Below are positions 46,602-57,059 of a stretch of 64,000 nt of DNA, piece after piece. Below the pieces are notes generated by a model that worked only from the letters and a program-made list of their open reading frames with translations, was not told where the DNA came from and made no database searches. The position numbers and the translations under genes were made by a program. Source of the DNA: Jaltomata sinuosa (Eukaryota; Streptophyta; Magnoliopsida; Solanales; Solanaceae); contig QJPP01003531.1 of the NCBI GenBank assembly GCA_003996215.1, positions 124,001 through 188,000 of the forward strand, read 5' to 3'. The first letter of the stretch is position 1, and each line of letters opens with the position of its first letter.

Positions 46602-46700
46602 CTCCCCCTCAAGCTGGTGGATATAGGTCATATGTACTGAGCTTGTTATAGATGTAATTAATACGAAGACCAGTGAGGGACTTGGTGAGGATATCTGCAA
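46602..46700 (-). pseudogene. Last codons of Copia RNase H plus polypurine tract
   Basis: Reads LADILTKSLTGLRINYIYNK and then LSTYDLYPPA before a stop, directly followed by TTGAGGGGGAG. It matches the end of the RNase H at 60180-60668. All other pol sequence has been deleted from this copy. Confidence 0.82.
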
Positions 46701-46995
46701 GAAAACTCGTAAAGACTACTCAGGACGTCTGGGCGACCTCAGTTGAAAAGGAGCAAACTGAAGAAGTGGTCGGAAAAGTAGTAAACGTTGTCGAATAATT
46801 GCCTAAAATTGGTATAAAATATATGGGTCATCTCAGAATCAAGAGACGAGTAGATCTTGAACAAGAAAGTCACCCTAAAACTGGCTGGAATAGGCTCACA
46901 CGTCGACGTGTGGTCGGATCTCGCCGGAGGTGACGACCTCATGGGCGGTGCTTGGGAGGTCGGTTTGGTCGCAGGGAGACACTGGATCTCTTGGT

Positions 46996-47240
46996 GGAGT
47001 CACCAGAAAGACGCATGAAACTATGCAAATCAGATTTGAGGAGTCACCGGAAGGATGCACGGTGTTACGTAAATCAGATCTAAGGAGTCACCGGAAAGAC
47101 GCATGGTGTTATGCAAATCAGATCTGAGGAGTCACCAGAAAGACGCACGATATTATGCACAGATCTGAGTCATCGGAAAGACGCACGGTGTTATGCAAAA
47201 CAGATTTGAGGAGTCACCAGAAAGATGCACGGTGACTGCC
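46996..47240. repeat. 44-bp tandem repeat in the leader of the chimeric element
   Basis: Starts of the unit GGAGTCACCGGAAAGACGCA at 46996, 47040, 47084 and 47128 are exactly 44 bases apart. A shortened unit begins near 47167 and another full one at 47210. The repeat lies between the primer site and the RNase H remnant, where gag would normally begin. Confidence 0.88.
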
Positions 47241-47430
47241 TTCTCTGTCCCGAATGCTCCTCAAATTAGTCTTTTTCAGCATGATTGTTTTTCATGAATA
47301 TATTATTGACCCAACTATTTTGCTAATATAATCATTGGTCAGACGGGCGGTTGTATGAGTTATAACCGCTCGCCGGCTGCGGAAGCTTTTTTTTTTTGAC
47401 TCTACCAAGATCGTAGGAGCTTTGATACGA

Positions 47431-47598
47431 TGTGAGAAATATAGGAGAAAAATATCATTGAATTGTGCATCTACATTATTACACTGATGCCCTATTTATA
47501 GACACTAAATTACAATCTTTTCCAAGTAGGACACTACATTACAATCCTTTTCCAAGTAGGATTTATATACTATTCCTGTTCCTACTCCTATTCTAACA
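47431..47598 (-). repeat. 5' LTR of family X (Copia)
   Basis: Starts TGTTAGAATAGG and ends ATTTCTCACA on the minus strand, 168 bp. It matches 60042-60172 but has a tandem duplication of about 30 bp containing CCTACTTGGAAAAG. The adjoining primer site TCGTATCAAAGCTCC is a mutated iMet site. Confidence 0.85.
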
Positions 47599-47603
47599 TA
47601 ACT

Positions 47604-48648
47604 AAAGAATTTTATTGCTACAAAAGCAGAATTGCTGAAAAGAGACGTGGTCGGTGGATTTGGTTGTATGCTTTGATCAACTTATAAAAAAAATTGGGTG
47701 CTTTTGAGCAATGCCAAATCGCCTGTTTAGATAGGTAAGTCAGCTTCCAGCAAGCTAGTTTTCTTTCAACTTCCTAAAATCTAGGTTCCCAACTTATGAA
47801 TCCTTTTCTGGTGCACCCAAATGAAGTCATAGTTAAGTAGTGGGCAGAAGGCACACCTTATATCTTCATCAGCGCTAATCACTTCTTTTCCACTGCATCA
47901 TTGTTTCGCTGAATGGTTGCTGAAGTTTTAGAAGTTCTTGTTAGGATGCAATGAGCCATTCCGAGTGTGCTTGCAAGCCCTTTTGGGCTTAACTCAATTC
48001 TGGCTCAGCTTTGTACCATACAATTTTAATTTCGGAGGCTCTCATTAATGAGTCACTTTACTCATCCCAGAAGGATTGTGAGCTTTTTGAGTTTTTCTTT
48101 ATTTTAAGTTTAATTATATAATTATCAGTCATTTTATTTTAGTATAAAATATTTTCAAACTATATAAGGAGGAAGGAAGTTGAAAGAAACCTTTAGCCTT
48201 TTGGGTGTCAAATCAACGTCCCTCCAAATTAACTCTCTACTTGCTCAAATCGCCATGTTGCCATCTTTTGTGGGTTGGGTTTTCCTTTCTCTCCACCAGC
48301 CTAATGATTCAGTCCTGGTGCTCTTACATTTGTTTCTTTGGTCTCTGTTGCTTGGTAAACCTTTGTTATGATGCGTGGCCATACTTCACTCACTTGCCGT
48401 GCTTTGCTTTAAGAAACCATTAAGTTTTGAGACCAAATGGAAAAGCTTTCAAGAGGCTTTGATCTATTATTCCAATAGTTTAATATTGGCTCGCTTCCTA
48501 TCATTAATATATAATTTGTCATGTTCAAATCAATGAGTCTTTTGGTGTTAAATGAATGCTTGCTGCTGCTTTAGCTAGTTTAGAAAAGATGGTATTGTTA
48601 ATACATGTTCCTTATTATCAGGGTTGTTAATTGTTTTAGCTTCATATT
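47604..48648. other. Spacer without recognised features
   Basis: AT-rich, with several short frames but no conserved domain. A GTAAGT after a short open stretch at 47697-47745 resembles a donor site but the peptide is unlike listerin. This could be listerin intron DNA. Confidence 0.4.
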
Positions 48649-48984
48649 TGTTAAGTGTTTCACATTGGTTGATAGCATGCATTGTTTTCCTATACAGTTT
48701 TGCACAATCCTCGCCTTATTAGCTAGCTTATTAGAAAAAAAAGAGCTAGCTTCTAAGGTAGAGCTATAAACCAAGTTAAATTTGGTATCAGAGCCATGCC
48801 CACCACTATACTTGGTTGATGAGCCCTTTGTCATGTTATCCATGCTCAACGTGTCTTGTTCTGGGCGTACGGGAATGTTATATATGGTATCAGAGCCATG
48901 CCCACCACTGTTCTTGGTTGATGAGCCCTTTGTCATGTTATGCATGCTCAACGTGTCTTGTTCTGGGCGCACGGGAATGTTATG
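48649..48984 (+). mobile_element. TRIM-like relic with duplicated primer-site unit
   Basis: 48649-48782 resembles LTR family Y (TGTTAAGTGTTTCACATTGG, then GCTAGCTT) in plus orientation. TGGTATCAGAGCC follows at 48783 as an iMet primer site, then an internal stretch ending GGGCGTACGGGAATGTTA. The primer site and internal part are repeated at 48885-48984 (102 and 100 bp). The 3' half of this element appears at about 55575-55730, so the intervening DNA was inserted into it. Confidence 0.65.
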
Positions 48985-50901
48985 TGTCACACCCCAAACG
49001 ATAATGAGGCGGACAAGTACGGTATGAACACAAGCTATACAAATGACCTATGACATATGATAAACAGATGACACAATACACAAGTAGAACAACGGACAAG
49101 AACTGCATATATATAATACTGGGCCAACTGTGCAAAACAAATACAAATGACAAGTGCAACTGTGAATACATATGATACCTCCACCGTGTCTAGGAAGCCT
49201 CTAAAGAATCTGAGACTATACAACTATCAACTAGTTGGGACAAGGCCTTAACATACCCAAACTATAAACATATGTACAACAAAATGAGTACTAGATACAT
49301 GCTAGCTCCAGATAGAGATGGAGCTCACCAACTTCTCAGCCGAGTATGCAACAGTGCCTAAAGCGGATATTTGCCATCTTGTGTACCTGATCCTGCATTT
49401 CTGTAAATGCAGCAACCCCTGCCATAGGGACATGAGTACATATAAAGCATGTACTCGTATGTAAAGCAAATAGAATAACACGTAGACAAGTGAGGATCCT
49501 CAAATAAATAAGGTATCAAAGATTAACAACTATGAGTAATTGAATATCAGAAACACCGTTTGAAACTGTGACTTTGGATCTAGCCTTATTAGCTCTTTAT
49601 ACGTCGTCTTTGGATTTCTTCTTAGCATGTGGCAAATGATAGCTTACATTTGTGAAATACTATATCTTTTATTAATACAAATGATCAAGTGGTAGGCATC
49701 GAGGGCAATCTGTGACCAGTGAAAAGCCTATGTTACCAATTACCTGTGAATCTTAATATACAAAAATCGGTCTCATAGTGACTAGGAAGGTATGCCATAA
49801 AGGCTTACTATGAAGGTGGTATGCTCGCAAGCACTGTATGACATAAATGGCTCATCCGTGGAACACGTGCATCATGTTCCTACAGAGCAACTGTGCAATG
49901 AATATTGCCCAATGAGCAGGTATGCCACCATCTTCGGGCTCACTTTGACGGAATGGTCTCAACCCTGTGCACAGGAATAGCGTTGCGTCGTATACCAAGT
50001 GGACCTATGCATACCCTCCCATCATTTAGGATAGCTTTTATCAAATGATGCCACCAAGGTCTATGACAAGTGAATTAAGATAGCGATCGCTCAATTATAC
50101 AAATGATAATCTCTATGTATCAAATAAGTCATATTAGACATGTGATCAAGTGAATCAAGTAATAGCCTTTGTTTTAGCATATGAGTCATTTAGTTATGTA
50201 GTCAAGTATGTAAGTGAGAGCTATGCTATGACAAGTAATTCTCATCTAAGACACGTGACATACATTTGAAGCCTATGAGTTTCAAGTGAAGACAAGTACG
50301 ATCATGTGAGACAATATAAATCCTCGACTCAAAAGGAGTAGTACAAATACAATGAGTTTTAATAGATATATAAATGAAGTACGAGGGCAATTACTTTTCA
50401 AGTATAAAGAGGATATAAACATTTTGGCTATGTTAAACATGTAGTCATGTGTGTGGCATGTAGCAAATGAAGGCCCTTTTCTCATTGTTTGACCCTTATA
50501 GAGGAAACATATGATGTAGGGTTGTGCCTTAACGACAAAGAAGGTTTTAGCTTTACATACTTTAATCTTTGATTCGGTAACTATGGCGTGTTGACTTTGC
50601 CTTTCAAGCTACAACCTTAATCTATATAGAATGACAATATGAAGGCTATATGAGCAGCTAACCAAGAAGCACGACCATGCATGCAATACAACAAACCCCA
50701 CGAGCGACAAGCTCGGCGAATACTATAAACGAGTGGTGTATCACCACACCATTCTTCCCCACCTCCCAAATGATCAGATGACCTTCTCATGAGGTCAAGA
50801 ATACTCCCCCGACCTTACTTCACATTAAACAACCCTTAACATACTCAAATAAATACATATAACTCGAACTCATGGCTTCCGATTACTGTCCCGTGAGTTC
50901 T
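48985..50901 (-). repeat. Tekay-like LTR, incomplete
   Basis: Plus strand begins TGTCACACCCCAAACG, the usual 3' end of Tekay-like LTRs read in reverse. It aligns with the first part of 50902-54718 (shared: GGCGGACAAG, GAACTCACCAAC-like, AATGCAGC, GGGACGTCAGTACATAT-like, TTAACG-AAGGAGGTTTTAGC). No matching right end or duplication was found before the next LTR begins at 50902. Confidence 0.6.
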
Positions 50902-53900
50902 TGTCACGCCCCAAGACTGGACAAGGCGGACAAGAACCGTATGAGCACATGCTATACAACTGGCCAATACTAAGGGAAGAGTTACTATTCACAACCAATA
51001 ATAAGAGAGTATGTATATAAGCAATACTAGTCCACTGGACACACTGTTGAGGTAGACAAGTGAAACTATAACTACGTATGACAACTTAATACTATCTACG
51101 AAGCCTTTAATAGCATCTGTAACTGTACAATGGAAGATGATCAGGACAGGGCCCCGACTTACCCAAACTATGACTATGAATATGAGTAAAGAGTAGTAGA
51201 CATCTATTAGCTCCAGATGAGAGAAGAACTCACCAACTGCTTTGCTGAATATGGAACAAGTACCTAATAAAGAAGTCTGCTAACTGGTATACATGACCCT
51301 GCATATACAGAAATGCAGCGCCCCAAATATAGGGACGTCAGTACATATACAACTTGTACTAGTATGTAAAGCAGACAGAATCACAAGTAGACATATGAGG
51401 ATGCTCAGTGAATCAATCAAATAGCAAGATGAGCAACTATAGACAACTGAATAATAGAAACTCTAGTCTGGAACTGTAACTTATGAGCGTATAAGTAACA
51501 AATACACAATATAAAACTATAGCCTATGCATTTGTCTTATTAACTTATCGTATAACGTCTTATGAGTTATTCATCATTATAAAGCGCCTAGTAATTTGCC
51601 TAGATGATGTCCTATGCGTACCTTTAAAATAAATAATCATATGATGGCCTACCCAAGGTGATATATGTCAAGTGTAAGGCATGTGTTGTCCAAATACTCA
51701 TGACTATGATTTTATACATATAACTATAATCGCGGTCTAATACGAGGTACGCCCTTTGAGGGCTCACTATAAGGGTCTGCCCGCAGGCCACATATGCCAT
51801 GTATTGGCTCGAGTCAAGGGAAACTAGTGCATGATGTTCCAGCTGACTCCAAATACAAATAATGCCACAAGAGCGGGTACGCCACAATATTCGGGCTCAC
51901 TATAAGGGTCTGGTCTCAATCCTGTGCACAGAATCACGTCGCGCATGTGTGTCAAGTAAAACCTATGAATACCCTCCCTTCGATAAGGATAACCTTTTAT
52001 CACGTAATGCCTTATAAGCTTATACAAGTAATTTACGATAAAGATTGTTTAGCCATTCAAGTAGTACTTTCCATATACAACTAAATCCTTTATTGATATC
52101 TAACTATTTAAGCGCTAGTTCTTTATAACATCTTATAACTATGTCGCTATGTTATCATATATACTAGTGCGACTATACTATGGCCATTTACTCTAATTTA
52201 TACCAGGTAACTCCTAATAATTTCTAATAAAGAAGAACACGGTTATGTATAACTCTATAGATACTTGACTCGACAGGAGTAATGTGAATACTGTGACTTC
52301 AACAAATGGACACATGGAGTATGGAGACAAGTAATTTCAAATGGAGAGGGAATGTAGATACGATGTCCATCATAGGCATGTGATCATGTGTTATACATAT
52401 AGTAAGTGAACTTTGTCTACATATACCAAGTAAACTATGTCGAGTCTTTTAGGAGAAACAAATGATTGCAGGTCGTGCCTTAACGGCGAAGGAGGTTTTA
52501 GCTTTTTACATACCTTTGGTACCTTCCTAGCTAACAGTAGTACCACAAGTCTCAAGCTACTCACCCCGCGTGGGTGTGGCCTTCACAATGCCAACCATTA
52601 GCTTCCACCATCCAATAGGCAACCAATTAACTACAGAAATAATATGTTCATCAATAACCCGTACGTTCGACTAACGAATCATTTTAGTATTCTTCACTTA
52701 TGCCCAAAGTAAATCAAGTTCCTCAACAATCATTGGAGTGAATTCCTTATTTTTCCAACTTATATTAATTCCATCAAATCTGCCCAATTGGTAGAAATTC
52801 TCAAAAAAATTCCACCTTTATCAATAATTTCATCCTTTTCCCCTTCAAAACCCCCAAAATTCATCAATATCCACTTCAAGAATTAGTGTAAAAATTTAAA
52901 TTAAATTCCCCAAATACTTATCCATAATCATATTCGAGAGTAGGATAAAGAATTTACCTCATGAAAATTAAATCTCAACGTTAGATATTAAGCCGATTCT
53001 AGAAAAGTTCAACTTGATCTAAGCTTTCATATTTTCACGAAAAAACCTTTTCTTCGAATCACACCAAACTTGAAATTTTCAAAGGTTAACTGTTGGTGCT
53101 GCTGCCAGCACTTGAAAAGTGCACCACATCTTCACTTTAATCTTCTAATCACTCCCCAATTTGGTTTTCCAATTGAAAGTTGAAAGAATGGAGAAAAAAT
53201 TTGAAGTTGAGGGCTCCAATGCCTACTGTAGCGATACCATCCCCAAAAGAAATTATACTTATCTATTTACTTCTCCCCTTTTCTTTTTAAAGGGTCATAC
53301 AAGACCCCACTAATTGGGCCCCACTCATTAACTCACTTGAGCCACAAATTTCATTTTCAAGACTTTATAAACTCCGGAGTCTCTGTTTGGAGAACAATTA
53401 GAAACTTATGGAGTCAGTTGGCCAGAGATATAATTTTCAAGGTGGGTATTGGTGACAAGATTCTTTTCTGGAAAGATCTCTGGACTGGTCAGGAACCTTT
53501 GATGACTGCTTATCCTGATTTGTTCATCCTTAGCACCAATCCAGAAGCAATGGTGAATGAAGTATGGTCTCCCCAAGGATGGAATCTGAGCTTTAGAAGA
53601 CACATGAATGATTGGGAAATAGGAAGGGTGGCTGGTCTGCTACAGGATCTAAATGATTTCAATGGAACACACTTGGAAGCAGACTCAATAATATGGAAGC
53701 ACAAAAGTGATGGAATATTTTCAGTCAGCAGGTTATACAATAGAAGAGTGCAAGAACTACCAGGGAGAGTATATGGCCCTTGGGGAAAGATTTGGAAGAA
53801 CAAAGTTCCAGTGAAGGTAAGATGTTTTTCCTGGCTGGTCATCAGAAGGGCCTGCTTAACTCATGAAAAGCTCCAAAGAAGAGGTTTCCAAATAGCCTCA

Positions 53901-54718
53901 TGGTGTTCTTTATGCAATGAAACCAATAGTCATCTGTTCCTACACTGTAAAATCACTTCCAGTTATGGGCTTTGTTCCTTGATCTGACACAAACTATATG
54001 GACCATGCCAGAACACACAGCTGATTTACTGAGTTGTTGGATTAGAAGAGGGGGGAGTAAAAGTCAGAAGATGTGGTGGAACATGATTCCATCCTGTATA
54101 TGGTGGTCTATTTGGAGAGAGAAACAAGAGGTTTTTTGAGAATACTGCTGAATCTATTTAGAAAATCAAATGGAACTGCATGAGGACTTTCTATTTTTGG
54201 TGTAAAGAGGAGGATATAGAGGATGCTGGACAGATTTTAGAATTTGTAAAATCTTTAGTCTTTTACTGTAGATTGCCTTGGTTTTTGTTGTTTTAGATGT
54301 AAATTATTTCTGTTGGTAGCCAGCATATCTTCAATGCTGAGGAATACAATATTACCATTATCCAAAAAAAATAAAAAAATCTCAAGATTTAACTAATTGT
54401 CCAAGTAATTAATTTATCATTCTCAATTGCTTAAATATTAATCACCTTCAACATACTTCATATACCCCTTATCATGACAATGCGATATAACACTAGTCCA
54501 TAGCCTCTTTTGGCTCGCAAAATATTATCTATAATCATCGATGTCGCACCTTAAAGCATTAAATAGCTTCGAGACTTAATCCCCCAGTTTTTTTTTCCAA
54601 TATACCTACCACTCGTTGTAGTCCATCTGGTTACTTTATAAATTTTAAAATCCTCGAGTGGTTCCTCCACTTTCGATCATACTACGATTTTCAAGGTTTA
54701 AATTCTTGGGGTCTTACA
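50902..54718 (-). repeat. Tekay-like LTR interrupted by a LINE fragment
   Basis: Begins TGTAAGACCCCAAG and ends GGGGCGTGACA on the minus strand. Subtracting the LINE at 53369-54379 leaves about 2.8 kb. The flanks (GTTCT and CATCG) do not match, and no primer site follows it. Hence it is a solo LTR or the remnant of a deleted element. Confidence 0.68.
53369..54379 (+). mobile_element. LINE (L1-type) 3' fragment with poly(A)
   Basis: The frame up to 53987 reads VSVWRTIRNLWSQLARDIIF, GDKILFWKDLW, WKNKVPVKVRCFSWLVIRRA and WCSLCNETNSHLFLHC, the zinc-finger-like tail domain of plant L1 reverse transcriptase proteins. The copy is 5'-truncated, has a frameshift near 53980, and ends in an A-rich tail (54364-54379). 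TTCAAGACTTTA before it and CTCAAGATTTA after it may be a decayed target duplication. Confidence 0.82.
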
Positions 54719-55574
54719 CATCGTACGTGTCAAATCTTAGTCCAAAGATATGGGATGCTACATTTCTTTACCAAAATGTGTAAAAAAGCTCTCATGAGTT
54801 CATATATAAAGAGGGAGATGAAGGCTTATCTTATAGAGACAAACCCTATGGTTTTCTTTACTTTAATCCTCTGTAAAAGCTATGCCGAAAGCTAAAACCG
54901 GAAGGAGCTCATGTTAGCATCACGTAAGTAGAGGGAGGAACTCGAGCCCAAAATATACTCAAGCTACTATGGCCTTCGGAGCTTTTTAGGAGTTGAACTT
55001 TGAAGATGGAAGTGAGAAATGAGGATTAAAAACAACTTTGGATATATATAGAAAGTCCACTGCTGCACTTTTATGATTCCATTTACGGCCGTGGAATGGA
55101 CCATTTATGCCATTCATGGCTGTAGAACCCATCGTGGGTTGATGGAGGCCTCTTATCCAAAACCTCAACTTGAGATCCCTCTCAAGTACAACTCAAATCC
55201 ATGGTGGTAAACTTGGTTTACGAACCATAAAAGTCACCGTGGATGAGCTTGTCTCAAATGTTGTCAAATGTTCTAGGAAGTGCTTCTATGTACGTTGAGA
55301 TGTACATACCGTATCTTCATTTCACGGTCGTAAACTATACCTTATGATCCAACACACCCTCAAAACTAGGCCTTATTTGCTATACCATATGTCAATATAC
55401 GGACCGCATATGACCACATACGGTCGTGAATCCTGTCGTGGATGGGCTTATATGTCAAGACTTCACTGTTTTGCTCCTTGAGCTCACTCATCTATATGGG
55501 ACACCTTTGTAGACTTATACTCTTGCCTTATAGGCTCAAATGCTCCTCAAGTCTTGTGGATTTAAGAAATTTTG
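54719..55574. repeat. LTR-like sequence with ACGG palindromic motifs
   Basis: 55080-55445 carries ACGGCCGTGG, CACGGTCGTAAAC, ATACGGACCGCATATG and ATACGGTCGTGAATC, similar in kind to the U3 cluster of chromovirus 1. It may be the remaining part of the incomplete LTR at 48985-50901. Boundaries unresolved. Confidence 0.4.
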
Positions 55575-55730
55575 TCAACGTCCACTTAGTCGCACATGTT
55601 CTAGTGTTACGGGTAGTAATATTAAGTGTCTTTCATTAGTTGAAGGCATGCGTTGATGTCTCATTATATAGTTTTGGGCAGTTCTCATCTCATAAGCTAG
55701 CTTCTAGGGAGGCCTAAAGGTCCATTTCCT
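55575..55730 (+). mobile_element. 3' half of the split TRIM-like relic
   Basis: CAACGTCCAC to GTTACGGG resembles the internal end seen at 48849-48880. TATTAAGTGTCTTTCATTAG, GGCATGCGTTGATGTCTC and CATAAGCTAGCTTCTAGG follow and match the family Y LTR start. It is strongly diverged. Confidence 0.5.
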
Positions 55731-57059
55731 TATCATTTCTTTTTCACGCCTTTTGCTTGACGATCTTGATGTATTTGCTTTCTCTGTTTGGTGTTGTCTT
55801 CATGCCCTTTGAATTCTCTCGAACTCAAGCCATCAATTTTAGGTTCATTAGATCTCAGATCAGCTCAGGCTTTTATGAGGAGTCGAGTCAAGCTAAGCTT
55901 GCTAAGAATTGGCTTTACTTAGTTGTATCCTGTAGTAAAAAGTAGGCATTGAGGCTTCATCTCTGGGATAAAAAATGTTGTGGATTATCACAAGGTTGCC
56001 TTAAATAGAATCTTTGCATCTGCATCGTAAGTTTAAAATGGTTTTTGAACTTGATTTTTTTGAGAAAGTTAACAGGTTTTTGAACTTGATTTACATGTTT
56101 TCTGATTCATATATTTTATTTTTTCAATTCCTTTGTTCAGATAATTATTGTGTAATTACAGTTTTTTCCTTGCATTTCACATATATTTTATATTTTTTTC
56201 CTTTTGCACCTTTTTGTTGGTTGTGGGCGAATAATTCCTTGCGTTGAAAGTCCTTAAAGCGTTGACACTTCCTATGATTCTGCCTTCAACAATGCTTCTT
56301 ATTAGTTAGACCACCTTGTTAACAAATGTGTGTGGATAGAAACTAGCAAAGTAAAATGTCATTTAAGAGAAAATTACCAGGTACAAGCTGATTATCATTA
56401 AGTAGACCTTGCAACGTGTTTCGTATTTTCTTTCTCATTCACTATATTTTCAAAAGTCATAAGTGTAGTAAGCACTAAGGTCTATTAGACTTCTAAGCGC
56501 AAAGCCCGATGAAGGTATGGGATTAGGAACGAAAGGCACTATTGAAGAACTAACAAAAATGATTATATCTAATACATGAATTTTTTTTGTAAACTAACAT
56601 AGTAAATAAAGAACGCAATTAAATTATAACTATGTAATTGCAGATCACAATTGTAAATAACAATTGGAATAACAAATGTACGTAACAATTACATGGAATG
56701 AAGGAAATGATAAATTGTTATCAAGTGGAATATATGTAATAAGAATCAAGTGGATTAGTGAATCAATTTGGAGAAGGAATATAAATTGTTTCACTAAACT
56801 TGTCGGGCCAGAAGAAACGCGAAAGAATGACCGGTCGAGTTAAGTTACCAGGTTAAAAAAAAAAAGACGATCGAGTTGATCGGGTGCATTGGGCCACCCA
56901 AAATTTTCTGGTTTGGCGTAATGCTCTATCTCTAGCGTTAGTAGACGATCGAAACCCAAAGGAAAGGCAATCTCATGGCTGTGAATTTCCTCGCAATCTC
57001 CAAATAGGATCAATGTTGCCATTCATACCATTCCAAGAGTGAAGAGCGGGATAACATAA
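55731..57059. other. AT-rich spacer without recognised features
   Basis: No domain could be read in any frame. A short minus frame at 56840-57022 is open but unlike anything I recognise. Some stretches are T-rich like intron DNA. Confidence 0.4.

Larger units (their letters stand above)
46219..47598 (-). mobile_element. Chimeric Copia/TRIM retroelement with unlike ends
   Basis: Sense order on the minus strand: LTR of family X (47598-47431), degenerate iMet primer site, leader with 44-bp repeats, last codons of Copia RNase H, Copia polypurine tract, four bases of LTR X, then a complete TRIM with LTRs of family Y (46597-46219). TAACT flanks the whole (46214-46218, 47599-47603). LTR X (TGTTAGAATAGG) and LTR Y (TGTTAAAGAATG) are not alike beyond their termini. 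The perfect duplication around unlike ends indicates a hybrid that integrated as one molecule. Confidence 0.8.

Noticed and set aside
47697..47745. GGTGCTTTTGAG followed by GTAAGT, which looked like the start of the missing listerin exon
   Set aside because: The peptide after Ala-Phe-Glu (QCQIACL) does not fit the conserved listerin sequence and there is no proper acceptor site before it.
48782..49027. Overlapping plus-strand frames with repeated peptides (a repeat protein)
   Set aside because: The repetition is due to the duplicated TRIM primer-site unit; the frame has no conserved domain.
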